Assembly (NCBI RefSeq): GCF_003932785.1
Contig: NZ_RQYT01000003.1
Location: 89,755-153,754 of the forward strand
Reading direction: 5' to 3'
DNA length: 64,000 nt
From: Arachnia propionica
GTDB taxonomy: Bacteria > Actinomycetota > Actinomycetes > Propionibacteriales > Propionibacteriaceae
The first letter of the stretch is position 1; each line of letters starts with the position of its first letter. Under the pieces are notes generated by a model that searched no databases, was not told the origin of the DNA, and worked only from the letters and a program-made list of their open reading frames with translations. The translations under genes were made by a program, and so were the position numbers. Shown piece by piece: positions 10,425-18,362 of this stretch.

Positions 10425-10457
10425 GCCGTGCCCGACCGGATCCCGATCGGGCACGGC
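10425..10457. terminator. Hairpin between the merR-type gene and pepA
   Basis: Perfect 11-bp arms GCCGTGCCCGA (10425-10435) and TCGGGCACGGC (10447-10457) enclose an 11-base loop. It lies between convergent genes. There is no T tract, so termination is inferred from position and stem strength. Confidence 0.55.
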
Positions 10458-10471
10458 GAGTGCTGACCTTC

Positions 10472-11968
10472 TCAGCCGCGCCCCATCCCCTTCGCCAGGG
10501 CCACGAGGGTCCGCACCGCGACCCCGGTGCCGCCCTTCGGGGTGCAGCCCCACGGGGCGTCCTCGTTGAACGCGGGCCCGGCGATGTCCAGGTGGGCCCA
10601 GGGCGTGTCGCCGACGAAGTGCTGCAGGAAGGCGCCCGCGGTGAGTGCCCCGCCCCAGCGGTTCTTTCCGGTGGAGCGCATGTCAGCCGCGTCGGATTTC
10701 AGCGCCTCCCGGATGTCCTCGGTGATGGGCAGGTGCCAGAAGGCCTCATCCGCGACCTCGGCGGCGTCGAGGAGACGGTCCGCGGTGGCGTCGTCGCTGG
10801 CCATGAGCCCGGAGATGCGGGTGCCGAGCGCCACCATGCAGGCGCCGGTGAGGGTCGCCACGTCCACGATGAGGTCCGGCTCGTCCCGACGTGCCCGCCC
10901 GAGGGCATCCGCCATGACGAGGCGCCCCTCGGCGTCGGTGTTGCCGTTCTCGACGGTGGTGCCGTCGAACATGGTGAGCACGTCGGAGGAGCGGTAGGAG
11001 GTGCCGGAGGGGAGGTTCTCGGCCAGCGCGGCGTAGGCGGTGACCTTGACCGGCAGGTCGAGCGCCGCGATGGCCTGGGTGGCCGCGATGACGGCGGCGG
11101 CGCCGGACATGTCCGCGGTCATGCCCGCCATCTGCCCGGCCGGTTTGATGTCGAGGCCGCCCGAGTCGAAGGTGATGCCCTTGCCGACGAGGGCGAGGTG
11201 GGCCTTGGCGCCCCTGGGTGCCCAGGACAGGCGCACGAGCCGGGGTCCGCGGCTGGACCCGCCGCCGACGGCGAGGAGGCCGCCATAGCCGCCCTTGACG
11301 AGGGCCTTCTCGTCGAGGATCTCGACGGAGACCTTCTGCCCGGCGACGCAGCTGCGGGCGGCCTCCGCGAAGGTCTCAGGGTAGAGGAGGTTCGGCGGGG
11401 TGTTGATCCAGTCGCGGGCCTGGGAGACGGCCGCGGCCACGACCTTGGCGGTGTCGACGGCCTTGGCGACGGCCGACTGGGTGGCCACGAGCTCGATCTC
11501 GCGGATGGGGTGGGCCTCGGGGGAGCCGGTGACCTTGGGACGTCGGTAGGCGCCGAGGAGCGCCCCTTCGGCGGCGGCCTGCCCGAGCTCGGGATCGTTG
11601 AGCTCCAGCGAGACCGAGACCTTCCAGTCGGAGGCCCCCTCGGCGGCTGCGATCGTGCGCAGGGCCACGCCGCAGGCGTCACGCACGGCGGCGGGGGTGA
11701 CGTCGACGTCGCCGAGCCCCACGACTGCGATGCGCTGACCGGCCAGCGACGGGAGCAGGGTCACCGCGCCCTGGCGGCTGCGTGCCCCAAGGCCCGTGGC
11801 CGTGGCGAGGAGGTCCTGGGGGAAGGTCTTGGACCACGCCTTGAGGAGCTCGGGGGAGGCGCCGACGAGGGTCGGGTCGTCACCGACGCTGGTGAGGCCG
11901 AGGACGAGGACGTCCGAGTTCTTCGAGGGCGTCCTTGCGGTGCTGAGTTGGGGAATGTTCTTGCTCAT
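10472..11968 (-). CDS. pepA: Leucyl aminopeptidase, M17 family
   Basis: A cytosolic two-metal aminopeptidase that removes N-terminal residues from peptides. The 498-aa chain has a variable N-terminal macro-like domain and a C-terminal catalytic domain. That domain carries the M17 metal-binding motifs VGKGITFDSGG (Lys and Asp ligands) and the family signature NTDAEGRLVMADAL. The ATG at 11968 is preceded by TAAGCT (minus strand, 11975-11980) six bases upstream, which indicates a leaderless start. The DNA just upstream of that -10 is a copy of a 50-bp dispersed repeat. It converges on the MerR unit. Confidence 0.94.
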   Translation of the reverse strand: MSKNIPQLSTARTPSKNSDVLVLGLTSVGDDPTLVGASPELLKAWSKTFPQDLLATATGLGARSRQGAVTLLPSLAGQRIAVVGLGDVDVTPAAVRDACGVALRTIAAAEGASDWKVSVSLELNDPELGQAAAEGALLGAYRRPKVTGSPEAHPIREIELVATQSAVAKAVDTAKVVAAAVSQARDWINTPPNLLYPETFAEAARSCVAGQKVSVEILDEKALVKGGYGGLLAVGGGSSRGPRLVRLSWAPRGAKAHLALVGKGITFDSGGLDIKPAGQMAGMTADMSGAAAVIAATQAIAALDLPVKVTAYAALAENLPSGTSYRSSDVLTMFDGTTVENGNTDAEGRLVMADALGRARRDEPDLIVDVATLTGACMVALGTRISGLMASDDATADRLLDAAEVADEAFWHLPITEDIREALKSDAADMRSTGKNRWGGALTAGAFLQHFVGDTPWAHLDIAGPAFNEDAPWGCTPKGGTGVAVRTLVALAKGMGRG

Positions 11969-11974
11969 CGGGCC

Positions 11975-11980
11975 AGCTTA
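11975..11980 (-). promoter_or_regulatory. -10 element of pepA
   Basis: TAAGCT on the minus strand ends six bases before the pepA ATG. The dispersed repeat at 11981-12030 abuts it on the upstream side, so the repeat covers the -35 region. Confidence 0.5.
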
Positions 11981-12030
11981 GAGGGCGCGCGGATAGGTGC
12001 ATCTACTGCGGTCGCCCCGGTGACTCCCTG
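11981..12030. repeat. Dispersed 50-bp repeat, copy A
   Basis: 46 of 50 positions match 63914-63963, about 52 kb away. The conserved core reads GCGCGGATAGG-n-GCATCTACTG. Homology fades on the gene side at a -10 element in both copies. The distal part contains a GGTCnCCCCGGTGACn near-palindrome. Its nature (REP-like element or shared regulatory site) is unknown. Confidence 0.75.
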
Positions 12031-12060
12031 GCTGCGTTCCTGGGTGGGTCTCTGTGCACC

Positions 12061-12124
12061 AATCGCCGTTCTGCTTCCATGAGACCCCCCGCGGCAACGC
12101 TGCCAGAAAAGCAGAACGGCGATT
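12061..12124. repeat. 16-bp perfect inverted repeat with 32-base spacer
   Basis: AATCGCCGTTCTGCTT (12061-12076) is exactly mirrored by AAGCAGAACGGCGATT (12109-12124). A second pair, GGGTCTC (12046-12052) and GAGACCC (12081-12087), overlaps it. No coding potential is apparent. It lies in the 264-base gap between pepA and the AraC-type gene. Confidence 0.7.
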
Positions 12125-12142
12125 CTTGACCGCCCCCCCGTC

Positions 12143-12154
12143 GGGGGGGGGGGG
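12143..12154. repeat. Homopolymeric tract of 12 G
   Basis: Twelve consecutive G residues follow a C7 run (12133-12139) with GTC between, so the two runs can also pair. Such tracts are prone to slippage. It is intergenic, about 80 bases downstream of the AraC-type stop and about 175 bases upstream of pepA. Confidence 0.7.
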
Positions 12155-12232
12155 ACGGTGCGGGTTCCGGGGTGACCGTCGACCGTCGACCTGCGCCGGT
12201 TCGCGTGACTCCTGCGCCGCGGGGTCCGGTTC

Positions 12233-13054
12233 TCAGGCCTCACCCGAGGGGCGTCGTCGCTGTCTCGCGGCGTGGCGGGCGGGGGTGGTGCGGTGGATGC
12301 TCCGGTATGCCTTGATGAACCCCGTGCTGGTGGCGTAACCGACGGCGGCTGCGACGTCCTGGACCGTCCAGCCCTCGTCCAGGAGCCGTGTGGCCTCATG
12401 GGTGCGCGCCCGGGTACGCCACTGGGCGAAGGTGACCCCGGTGTCGTGACGGAAGGCACGCAGCAGTGTCTTGGAGCTCACCCCGAGAGCGGTCGCCCAG
12501 TCGGTCAGCGTCCTGGGGTCGGCCGGGTCGGCGAGGATGGCCTCCGCCACGGTGCGGGCGGCCGGGTGTCGCGGCAGGGCCAGGACGCTCCGGCTCTCCT
12601 CACTGTGCTCGAGGATGTCCCGGACGAGGCCGAGGGCGAGGAGTCGTCGTTCAGGGGAACGCTCTCGGAGGCAGAGATGGCGGAGCACCTGGGCCGTGAG
12701 TTCGTCGACCGGCAGCGCAAGGGGGCGGAGCCACCGATCACCGCTTGGTCTCAGTGCCGGATCCACGTAGAGGCTCAACAGGGCATCAGCCCCCTCGGTC
12801 CGGATCTCGTGCTCGGTGTGGGCGGGGATCCAGACGAGGTGGCCCTGGTCGATGCGCCACCACTGGTCCTCGAGCCGGATCGACGCCCCGCCGTGTTGCG
12901 GCCAGGTCAGCTGGTCGACGTCGTGGTGGTGGCTGGCGACTCGGCTCCCGGGCGGCAGCGGATCATTCTCGGCGTGAACAGGGACTGTCCCCTGGGGCAC
13001 ATGGGGAGAGGGAGACCAAGATCCAACAGGGTCTGAATCATCCGGAACAGACAC
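12233..13054 (-). CDS. AraC family transcriptional regulator
   Basis: The 273-aa protein has an N-terminal cupin-like ligand/dimer region with an HHHDVDQLTW segment near residues 42-51. The C-terminal part (about 165-260) has the two helix-turn-helix units of AraC proteins (TDWATALGVSSKTLLRAF and VQDVAAAVGYATSTGFIKAYR). It is divergent from an iron-siderophore uptake operon. It therefore may regulate that operon in the manner of siderophore-responsive AraC regulators; this is inferred from position. The long gap on its 3' side holds the repeats described at 11981-12154. Confidence 0.88.
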   Translation of the reverse strand: MSVPDDSDPVGSWSPSPHVPQGTVPVHAENDPLPPGSRVASHHHDVDQLTWPQHGGASIRLEDQWWRIDQGHLVWIPAHTEHEIRTEGADALLSLYVDPALRPSGDRWLRPLALPVDELTAQVLRHLCLRERSPERRLLALGLVRDILEHSEESRSVLALPRHPAARTVAEAILADPADPRTLTDWATALGVSSKTLLRAFRHDTGVTFAQWRTRARTHEATRLLDEGWTVQDVAAAVGYATSTGFIKAYRSIHRTTPARHAARQRRRPSGEA

Positions 13055-13085
13055 CAGGCTCTCCTTTCTGGACGATTTCTGTCCA

Positions 13086-13126
13086 TTGAGAATGGTAGCC
13101 AGGAAGCTTAGGACTGCCTAACCTGT
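13086..13126 (+). promoter_or_regulatory. Promoter with DtxR/IdeR-like iron box for the siderophore operon
   Basis: A -35 TTGAGA (13086-13091) and -10 TAGGAC (13109-13114) are spaced 17 bp. A 19-bp site at 13108-13126 (TTAGGACTGCCTAACCTGT) matches the DtxR/IdeR consensus TTAGGTTAGCCTAACCTAA at 14 of 19 positions and overlaps the -10. Iron-bound repressor would block this promoter. A CCATT-GAG-AATGG palindrome at 13083-13095 is a possible second operator. Confidence 0.7.
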
Positions 13127-13157
13127 GGTCGTTTCGTGTCGTCCGTGAGAGGAACCC

Positions 13158-14180
13158 ATGTCCAATCCACTGCGTCCACTGGTGCTGTTGCTCGTCGCCG
13201 TGCTCAGCCTGGTGGCCTGTTCGACCCCCACCAGCCCGACATCGCAGCAGACCACCACCGAGTCCTCGTTCCAGCCGGTGACGATCTCGCACGTTCATGG
13301 CGAGACGGAGATCACCCAACGCCCGACCCGTGTGGTGACCATCGGTTGGTACTCGCAGGACGTCGTCGCGGCGCTGGGCATCGTTCCAGTGGGTGTCGAG
13401 GACTTCACCTGGGGTTCCGTGGAGAAGTACCTGCCCTGGTTCAAGGACCGGGTCGCCGAGCTCGGGGGTGAACTCCCGGAACTGCTCCGGCTCAATGACA
13501 AATGGGAACATGACTACGAGCAGATCCTCGCCCTCGAGCCCGACGTCATCCTGGCCCTGCACTCCGGTATCGACGAGACCGCCTACCAGCGCCTCAGCGA
13601 GATCGCGCCGACGGTCGCGTACTCCGGTGTGGCCTGGACCTCGGAGCGGGAGCGGCTCACCCTCGACATCGGTCGGGTCCTCGGCATGGAGCAGGAGGCG
13701 CAGCGCCTGCTCGATGAGGCGGATGCCGCCATCGCCGAGGCGGCCGGACGTCACCCCGAGTTCAAGGGGGTCGTCTTCACCTATGGGTCGAACCTTGCCG
13801 AAGGGGAGACCCAATTCGCCTTCTACGTTCGGGCCGACCCGCGGGTCCGTCTGCTCGAGGAGCTCGGCTTCGTCACCTCCCCGGACATCGTCAAGGCCAG
13901 TGAGGGGGCCTCTGAGTTCGTGACCTACGTCAGCCTGGAGGAACTCTCCCAGGTGGAATCTCAGTTCCACGTGGGCTGGGGGGATGTCGCTGCCGACGTC
14001 ACGCGCACGCTCGAGCACCCGCTCGTGGCCAGGTGGGCCCCGGTGGCGGCGGGGCACACCCACTTCTTCGTCGAGGATCACACCCTGGCCTGGGCCTCCA
14101 CCGCCCCCAGCGTGCTGTCCATCCCCGCGACAGTGGGTGCCATGGCTGACGATCTCGCGAAGGGACTGCCCCAGCAGTGA
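13158..14180 (+). CDS. Iron-siderophore ABC transporter substrate-binding lipoprotein
   Basis: A 340-aa FecB/FepB-type class III binding protein. It has a lipoprotein signal peptide with lipobox cysteine at residue 21 (SLVAC), a Ser/Thr-rich tether, then the two-lobed periplasmic-binding fold. The ATG at 13158 has a GAGAGGAAC site. It is the first gene of a tightly coupled set with two FecCD permeases (GTGA overlaps), behind an iron-box promoter. It should deliver ferric siderophore at the outer face of the membrane. The exact siderophore cannot be deduced. Confidence 0.9.
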   Translation: MSNPLRPLVLLLVAVLSLVACSTPTSPTSQQTTTESSFQPVTISHVHGETEITQRPTRVVTIGWYSQDVVAALGIVPVGVEDFTWGSVEKYLPWFKDRVAELGGELPELLRLNDKWEHDYEQILALEPDVILALHSGIDETAYQRLSEIAPTVAYSGVAWTSERERLTLDIGRVLGMEQEAQRLLDEADAAIAEAAGRHPEFKGVVFTYGSNLAEGETQFAFYVRADPRVRLLEELGFVTSPDIVKASEGASEFVTYVSLEELSQVESQFHVGWGDVAADVTRTLEHPLVARWAPVAAGHTHFFVEDHTLAWASTAPSVLSIPATVGAMADDLAKGLPQQ

Positions 14181-15160
14181 AGGGCGCGTGGGTGGCGCTG
14201 GCAGGCCTCGGCATCGTCGTGGCCTGCCAGCTCAGCCTGACGGTGGGGGCGCTGCCCACCCCGGTACCCGTGGTGCTGGAGGCCCTCCTCTCACCCGACG
14301 ACTCCGACGCCCATGCCGTGGTGCTCCAGCGGGTGCCGCGGACGCTGCTCGGTCTCCTCGTGGGATGCGCCCTGGGCGCCTGCGGGGCGCTGATCCAGGG
14401 CTGGACCCGCAATCCCCTGGCCGACCCGGGACTGCTCGGGGTCAATGCCGGGGCGACGCTCGCGGTCACGGTGGGGGCGGGGCTCCTCGGATTCCGTGAA
14501 CCGGGGCAGTACGTCTGGTGGGCCGTCGCGGGTGCGCTGGGGACGACGCTGCTGGTGTTGGCGGTTGCCCGGAGTGGACGGGACGGGGGCACCCCCGTGC
14601 GGTTCGTCCTCACCGGGGTGGCGATGGAGGCGATCCTGCTGGGGATCAGCTCCTTCATCATCCTGGGGAACCTCCAGGTCTTCCAGGCCGTCCGGTTCTG
14701 GGGGATCGGCAGCCTCGGTGGTCGCGATCCGGCCGTCGTGATCGCTGTGCTGCCCTTCCTGCTCATCGGGGTGGTCCTGGCGGTGGTCGCCGCCACCATG
14801 CTCAACGCCACCGCACTCGGCGACGAGCTCGGCTCCAGCCTCGGGGTTCATCCCGGTGCGACCCGGGGGTTGTGCGTGGCGGCCGTCACCCTGCTGGCGG
14901 GGTCGGCGGTGGCGCTGGCCGGACCCATCGCCTTCGTCGGACTCATGGTGCCCCACATCGTCAGGCGAGTCGTCGGAGCCGATCAGCGATGGCTGGTCCT
15001 GATCTCGTTCCTCGTCGCCCCCACGTTGGTCCTGGCGGCTGACGTCGGCGGCCGGGTCGTGCTGCCGAGCGGCGAGCTCCCCGTCGGGATCGGGACGGCC
15101 ATCATGGGCGGCCCCGTCATGGTGGCGTTGGCCCGACGGCAGCGGTTGGGGGCGCTGTGA
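14177..15160 (+). CDS. FecCD-type iron-siderophore permease, first subunit
   Basis: A 327-aa polytopic membrane protein of the FecCD/BtuC family with about nine to ten hydrophobic segments. It has the typical GALIQGWTRNPLADPGLLGVN segment region (around residues 70-90) and GPIAFVGLMVPHIVRR near residue 255, the family's ATPase-contacting region. GTG overlaps the stop of the binding-protein gene by four bases. It would form a heterodimeric channel with the next gene product. Confidence 0.9.
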   Translation: MKGAWVALAGLGIVVACQLSLTVGALPTPVPVVLEALLSPDDSDAHAVVLQRVPRTLLGLLVGCALGACGALIQGWTRNPLADPGLLGVNAGATLAVTVGAGLLGFREPGQYVWWAVAGALGTTLLVLAVARSGRDGGTPVRFVLTGVAMEAILLGISSFIILGNLQVFQAVRFWGIGSLGGRDPAVVIAVLPFLLIGVVLAVVAATMLNATALGDELGSSLGVHPGATRGLCVAAVTLLAGSAVALAGPIAFVGLMVPHIVRRVVGADQRWLVLISFLVAPTLVLAADVGGRVVLPSGELPVGIGTAIMGGPVMVALARRQRLGAL

Positions 15161-16203
15161 GTGACACGAGCCTCCTCCTGCGGTGCCGACGAGGTCGACA
15201 ACGACGCGATGCGCTCGTGCTGTGCCTCGGCCTCGGGCTGGTGGCGCTGGTCCTCGGTTTGCTGGGCGTGCTGACGGGGACCTACTCGCTGACCCCGTCT
15301 CAACTCCTCGAAGTGCTCCAGGGCCGGGGACGCCCCGCCGTGGTGCGCCTGCTGTGGGAGTGGCGGTTGCCGCGCACCCTGTTCTGCCTCGTCGGGGGGA
15401 CGGCCCTGGCCGTGAGCGGTGCCCTGTTCCAGCGGTTGACCCGCAACCCTCTCGGCAGCCCCGACGTCATCGGCTTCGGTACCGGGGCCTACACCGGGGT
15501 GCTGATCGTCACCCTGGTGCTGGGCAGCCCCCGCTACCTGTCCCTCGTCATGGGGGCGTTCCTGGGTGGTGTCGCGACGGCGGTGGTGGTGTACCTGCTG
15601 GCATGGCGGCGGGGTGTGCAGGGGTTCCGGCTCATCCTCGTCGGCATCGGCACCTCGGCCTGCCTTGCGGGGGTCAACAACCTCCTGCTCATCCGCAGCG
15701 GCGCCCAACGTGCCCAGGAGGCCAGTTCCTGGGTGTTCGGCTCCTTCGCATCGCTGGGGTTCGCGCAGTTCTGGCCCTTCCTCGTCCTCGTCCTCGTCCT
15801 GCTGGTGGTCGTCGGCACCCAGGCGTCGCGGCTGGCGCAACTGGAACTGGGCGATGAGGTGGCCGGGGCACACGGCGTGCGGGTGGAGGCCGTGCGCCTG
15901 GTGGTCGTCCTGGTGGGCATCGGGCTCATGGCCGCGGTGACGGCCGCCGCCGGGCCGATCGCCTTCGTCGCCCTCGTCGCGCCGCAGATCGCCCATCGCA
16001 TCCTCCCGGGGCGAGGGCTCCATCTCGGCGTGTCAGGCCTCGTGGGGGCCGTGCTGCTCCAGGGCTCCGACCTGCTCGGGCAACGCCTCGACGCCAGCGT
16101 CGGCCTGGTGACCGTCGTCCTCGGCGGGGGCTACTTCCTGTGGCTCATCGTGGGCGGACGGCGTCGGGGTCACGGCTCCAGGGACATCGGAGGGATCACC
16201 TGA
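15157..16203 (+). CDS. FecCD-type iron-siderophore permease, second subunit
   Basis: A 348-aa FecCD family protein, partner of the preceding permease. It shows the family landmarks LFQRLTRNPLGSPDVIG near residue 90 and GPIAFVALVAPQIAHR near residue 270. The GTG start overlaps the upstream stop (GTGA). No ATPase gene follows; the next gene is on the opposite strand and overlaps its 3' end by 34 bases. The transporter must therefore borrow an ATP-binding subunit encoded elsewhere. Confidence 0.9.
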   Translation: MSDTSLLLRCRRGRQRRDALVLCLGLGLVALVLGLLGVLTGTYSLTPSQLLEVLQGRGRPAVVRLLWEWRLPRTLFCLVGGTALAVSGALFQRLTRNPLGSPDVIGFGTGAYTGVLIVTLVLGSPRYLSLVMGAFLGGVATAVVVYLLAWRRGVQGFRLILVGIGTSACLAGVNNLLLIRSGAQRAQEASSWVFGSFASLGFAQFWPFLVLVLVLLVVVGTQASRLAQLELGDEVAGAHGVRVEAVRLVVVLVGIGLMAAVTAAAGPIAFVALVAPQIAHRILPGRGLHLGVSGLVGAVLLQGSDLLGQRLDASVGLVTVVLGGGYFLWLIVGGRRRGHGSRDIGGIT

Positions 16204-16373
16204 TCCTCGCCCTCCCACAGGGCCACCTCCGCGACGCCGACCTCCAGCAGGTCCTCCCAGTACAACGCGAGCCACTGTTCGGCCTCCTCGCGTGACGGGA
16301 ACGACGGCATGAGGTCCGCCTGCTCGAGTGCGGCCACGGCCGCGGGGTCGGTGGGCCGCCACTGGTGGCTCAT
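16170..16373 (-). CDS. Small conserved hypothetical protein, 67 aa
   Basis: A 67-aa acidic protein. The segment SFPSREEAEQWLALYWEDLL looks like the small actinobacterial proteins in which an EEAE-W helix is the main conserved feature. No cysteines or membrane segment are present. Its ATG overlaps the stop of the DUF3043 gene (ATGA at 16370-16373), so it is translated from that message. Its 3' end runs 34 bases into the convergent permease gene. Function unknown. Confidence 0.65.
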   Translation of the reverse strand: MSHQWRPTDPAAVAALEQADLMPSFPSREEAEQWLALYWEDLLEVGVAEVALWEGEDQVIPPMSLEP

Positions 16374-17050
16374 ACCGGATCACCCCGGTTGATGCGCGGG
16401 CTCGGGCGGCGGAAGCGTCGGATCATGAGGGCCCGGTTGAACATGTACATGAGCAGGCCCCGCTTGTTGGCCCGGGGGACCCGCTCGGCCAGCAGCTTCT
16501 TGAAGCTGCGCCACATGAAGAACGTGTTGATGAAGCTGAGCAGCAGCAGCACCCACAGGAGCAGGGCGATGTAGCTGGAGAGCAGCACGTTGCTCATGGT
16601 GAGCATGACCCCGGCCATGACGACGAGCATCGCGGGCATCATGAACTCGGTGATCGTCCAGCGGGCGTCGACGTAGTCGCGCGCCAAGGTCCGTTCGGGC
16701 GAGGCCTCGATCCGGTCCCAGGCCTCCATCCTGGCCTTCGACCGGGCCTCGCGGTCCGCCTTGCGCTGCTCCTTCGGGGAGAGGTTCGGGTGGAGGCGTT
16801 CCATGCGGGCCGCCTCGGCCTGCTTGCGCGTCATCGTCGGCTGGTTCTTGCGTGCCGGTTGGCGACGCTTCACCGTCACCTTCGACGAGGTCTCCTCGGT
16901 CCGCGTCTCAGGAGTGGTCGCCTCCTTGGACGACGGTTCAGCGGCCTTCCGCTCCTTCCTGTCGTCCTTGGGGACGAGGCGGGTGCGTTCCTTCCGAGGC
17001 CGGTCCTCGGTGGTGTCGGTCTTGCGCTCGTAGGGGTGGAACAGGCCCAC
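16370..17050 (-). CDS. DUF3043 membrane protein
   Basis: A 226-aa protein beginning VGLFHPYERK. A long, very charged Lys/Arg/Glu N-terminal region (about 10-125) carries a PTMTRKQAEAARMERL stretch. Two membrane helices follow (about 145-163 and 167-185), then a basic C-terminal tail. This matches DUF3043, an actinobacterial family of unknown function. GTG 17050 is chosen because it yields the usual MGLF-type start and has GGAGGC upstream. The TACACT -10 at 17089-17094 gives a leader of about 31 bases. The frame extends further upstream, but that extension does not resemble the family. Confidence 0.75.
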   Translation of the reverse strand: MGLFHPYERKTDTTEDRPRKERTRLVPKDDRKERKAAEPSSKEATTPETRTEETSSKVTVKRRQPARKNQPTMTRKQAEAARMERLHPNLSPKEQRKADREARSKARMEAWDRIEASPERTLARDYVDARWTITEFMMPAMLVVMAGVMLTMSNVLLSSYIALLLWVLLLLSFINTFFMWRSFKKLLAERVPRANKRGLLMYMFNRALMIRRFRRPSPRINRGDPV

Positions 17051-17217
17051 GGATCTGCCTCCGGTGTCGAGGGTGAGTACGTCGGGCCAGTGTAGAGCAG
17101 AAGCTCCGACCACGGTCACTTCCCCGAGCGGGAAGGAATCAGGGGAGAACCGGACCCGATCGCCACCAAGGAGCGGTACGGTTGTGGGTGGCATCACCCG
17201 AACGCGGAAGGACCCAC

Positions 17218-18006
17218 ATGGCCGGCATCTTTGAGCGCATCGCCCTCATGTTCAAGTCGAAGGCGAACAAGGCTCTCGACAAGTACGAGGACCCGCGAGA
17301 GACCCTCGACTACTCCTACGAGCGTCAGCTCGACCTCCTCCGCAAGGTGAGACGAGGGGTGGCCGATGTCGCCACCAGCCGCAAGCGGGTGGAACTCCAG
17401 GCGCAGAAGGTCAACCAGGAGATGGAGCGCTACACCCTCACCGCGCAGCGCGCGCTCGAGTCCAACCGTGAGGACCTCGCCCGCGAGGCGCTCACCCGGA
17501 AGCAGGCGATGGCCACCCAACTCGCCGACCTCCAGGCCCAGCACGCCGCGCTGCAGGGTGAGGAGGAGAAGCTGGTGCGCGCCAGCACCCGACTCCAGGC
17601 GAAGGTCGACGCCTTCCGCACCCGCAAGGAGACCATCAAGGCCACCTACTCCGCGGCCGAGGCCCAGACCCGGATCAACGAGGCCTTCACCGGCATCTCC
17701 GAGGAGATGAGCGACGTCGGCCTCGCCATCCAGCGCGCCGAGGACAAGACCCTCGAACTGCAGGCCCGCGCCTCCGCCGTCGACGAGCTCCTCGCCACCG
17801 GTGCGCTGGAGGATCCCACCGGATCCGTCCAGGGCGACCTCGACCGGGAGCTCGATGCCCTCGCCGCCGGCTCCTCCGTCGAGAGCGAGCTGGCCGCCAT
17901 GAAGGCCCAGCTCACCGGCGGCCCGGCGACTCGCCCGGAGATTGCGGCCCCGGCCGCCGAGACCACCGAACCCGCCGCCGAGACGGGGGAGGAGAAGCTG
18001 TCATGA
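17218..18006 (+). CDS. pspA: PspA/IM30 family protein
   Basis: A 262-aa peripheral membrane stress protein. It consists largely of long coiled-coil helices (about 20-225) after a short N-terminal amphipathic helix (AGIFERIALMFKSKANKALD), followed by an acidic Ala/Thr/Pro-rich tail. PspA/Vipp1 proteins form ESCRT-III-like assemblies that protect the membrane under envelope stress. The ATG at 17218 has a GGAAGGA site; an upstream GTG at 17182 is less likely. It is coupled by ATGA to the PspAA gene and then to a glycerate-kinase-like gene, so membrane-stress control may extend to all three. Confidence 0.9.
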   Translation: MAGIFERIALMFKSKANKALDKYEDPRETLDYSYERQLDLLRKVRRGVADVATSRKRVELQAQKVNQEMERYTLTAQRALESNREDLAREALTRKQAMATQLADLQAQHAALQGEEEKLVRASTRLQAKVDAFRTRKETIKATYSAAEAQTRINEAFTGISEEMSDVGLAIQRAEDKTLELQARASAVDELLATGALEDPTGSVQGDLDRELDALAAGSSVESELAAMKAQLTGGPATRPEIAAPAAETTEPAAETGEEKLS

Positions 18007-18362
18007 TCGTCCGCCTGATGGGGCTCGGCCAGTGGGTCATGGAGCCCGAACAGCTCCTCGAACTCAACGAGATCGACGAGGCCATCGAGGCCGCGGTCGA
18101 GGCCGGCGACGCGGTGGCGATGCGCTCGCACCTCGAGAAGCTGGTCGCCGCGGTCCAGCACAACGGCTCCGAGGTGCCCGACGACCTCATCGTCGAGTCC
18201 GACCTCGTGCTGCCCGACGTCAACGCCACCCTCGACGAGGTGCGGGAACTGCTCGCCAGCACGTCCGACTTCTACGGGCTCGTCCCCGACAGCCACCAGC
18301 TGGAGGGCGACGACCGGGACCTCGACGCTGAGTCGGGGGGAAGCCCGACCGGTCGCGCGTGA
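18003..18362 (+). CDS. PspA-associated protein PspAA
   Basis: A 119-aa acidic protein starting MIVRLMGLGQW, with the helical body ELNEIDEAIEAAV and a conserved DSDL-like strand. This is the PspAA domain that partners PspA in many actinobacteria and other bacteria. There is no signal peptide or membrane helix. It overlaps pspA by ATGA and the following gene by GTGA, forming a tightly coupled three-gene unit. Its precise role in the stress assembly is not established; an adaptor for PspA is the usual suggestion. Confidence 0.82.
   Translation: MIVRLMGLGQWVMEPEQLLELNEIDEAIEAAVEAGDAVAMRSHLEKLVAAVQHNGSEVPDDLIVESDLVLPDVNATLDEVRELLASTSDFYGLVPDSHQLEGDDRDLDAESGGSPTGRA

Noticed and set aside
12174..12192. 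Tandem GACCGTC repeats
   Set aside because: Only two and a half units of 7 bp in a GC-rich gap; too short to distinguish from chance.
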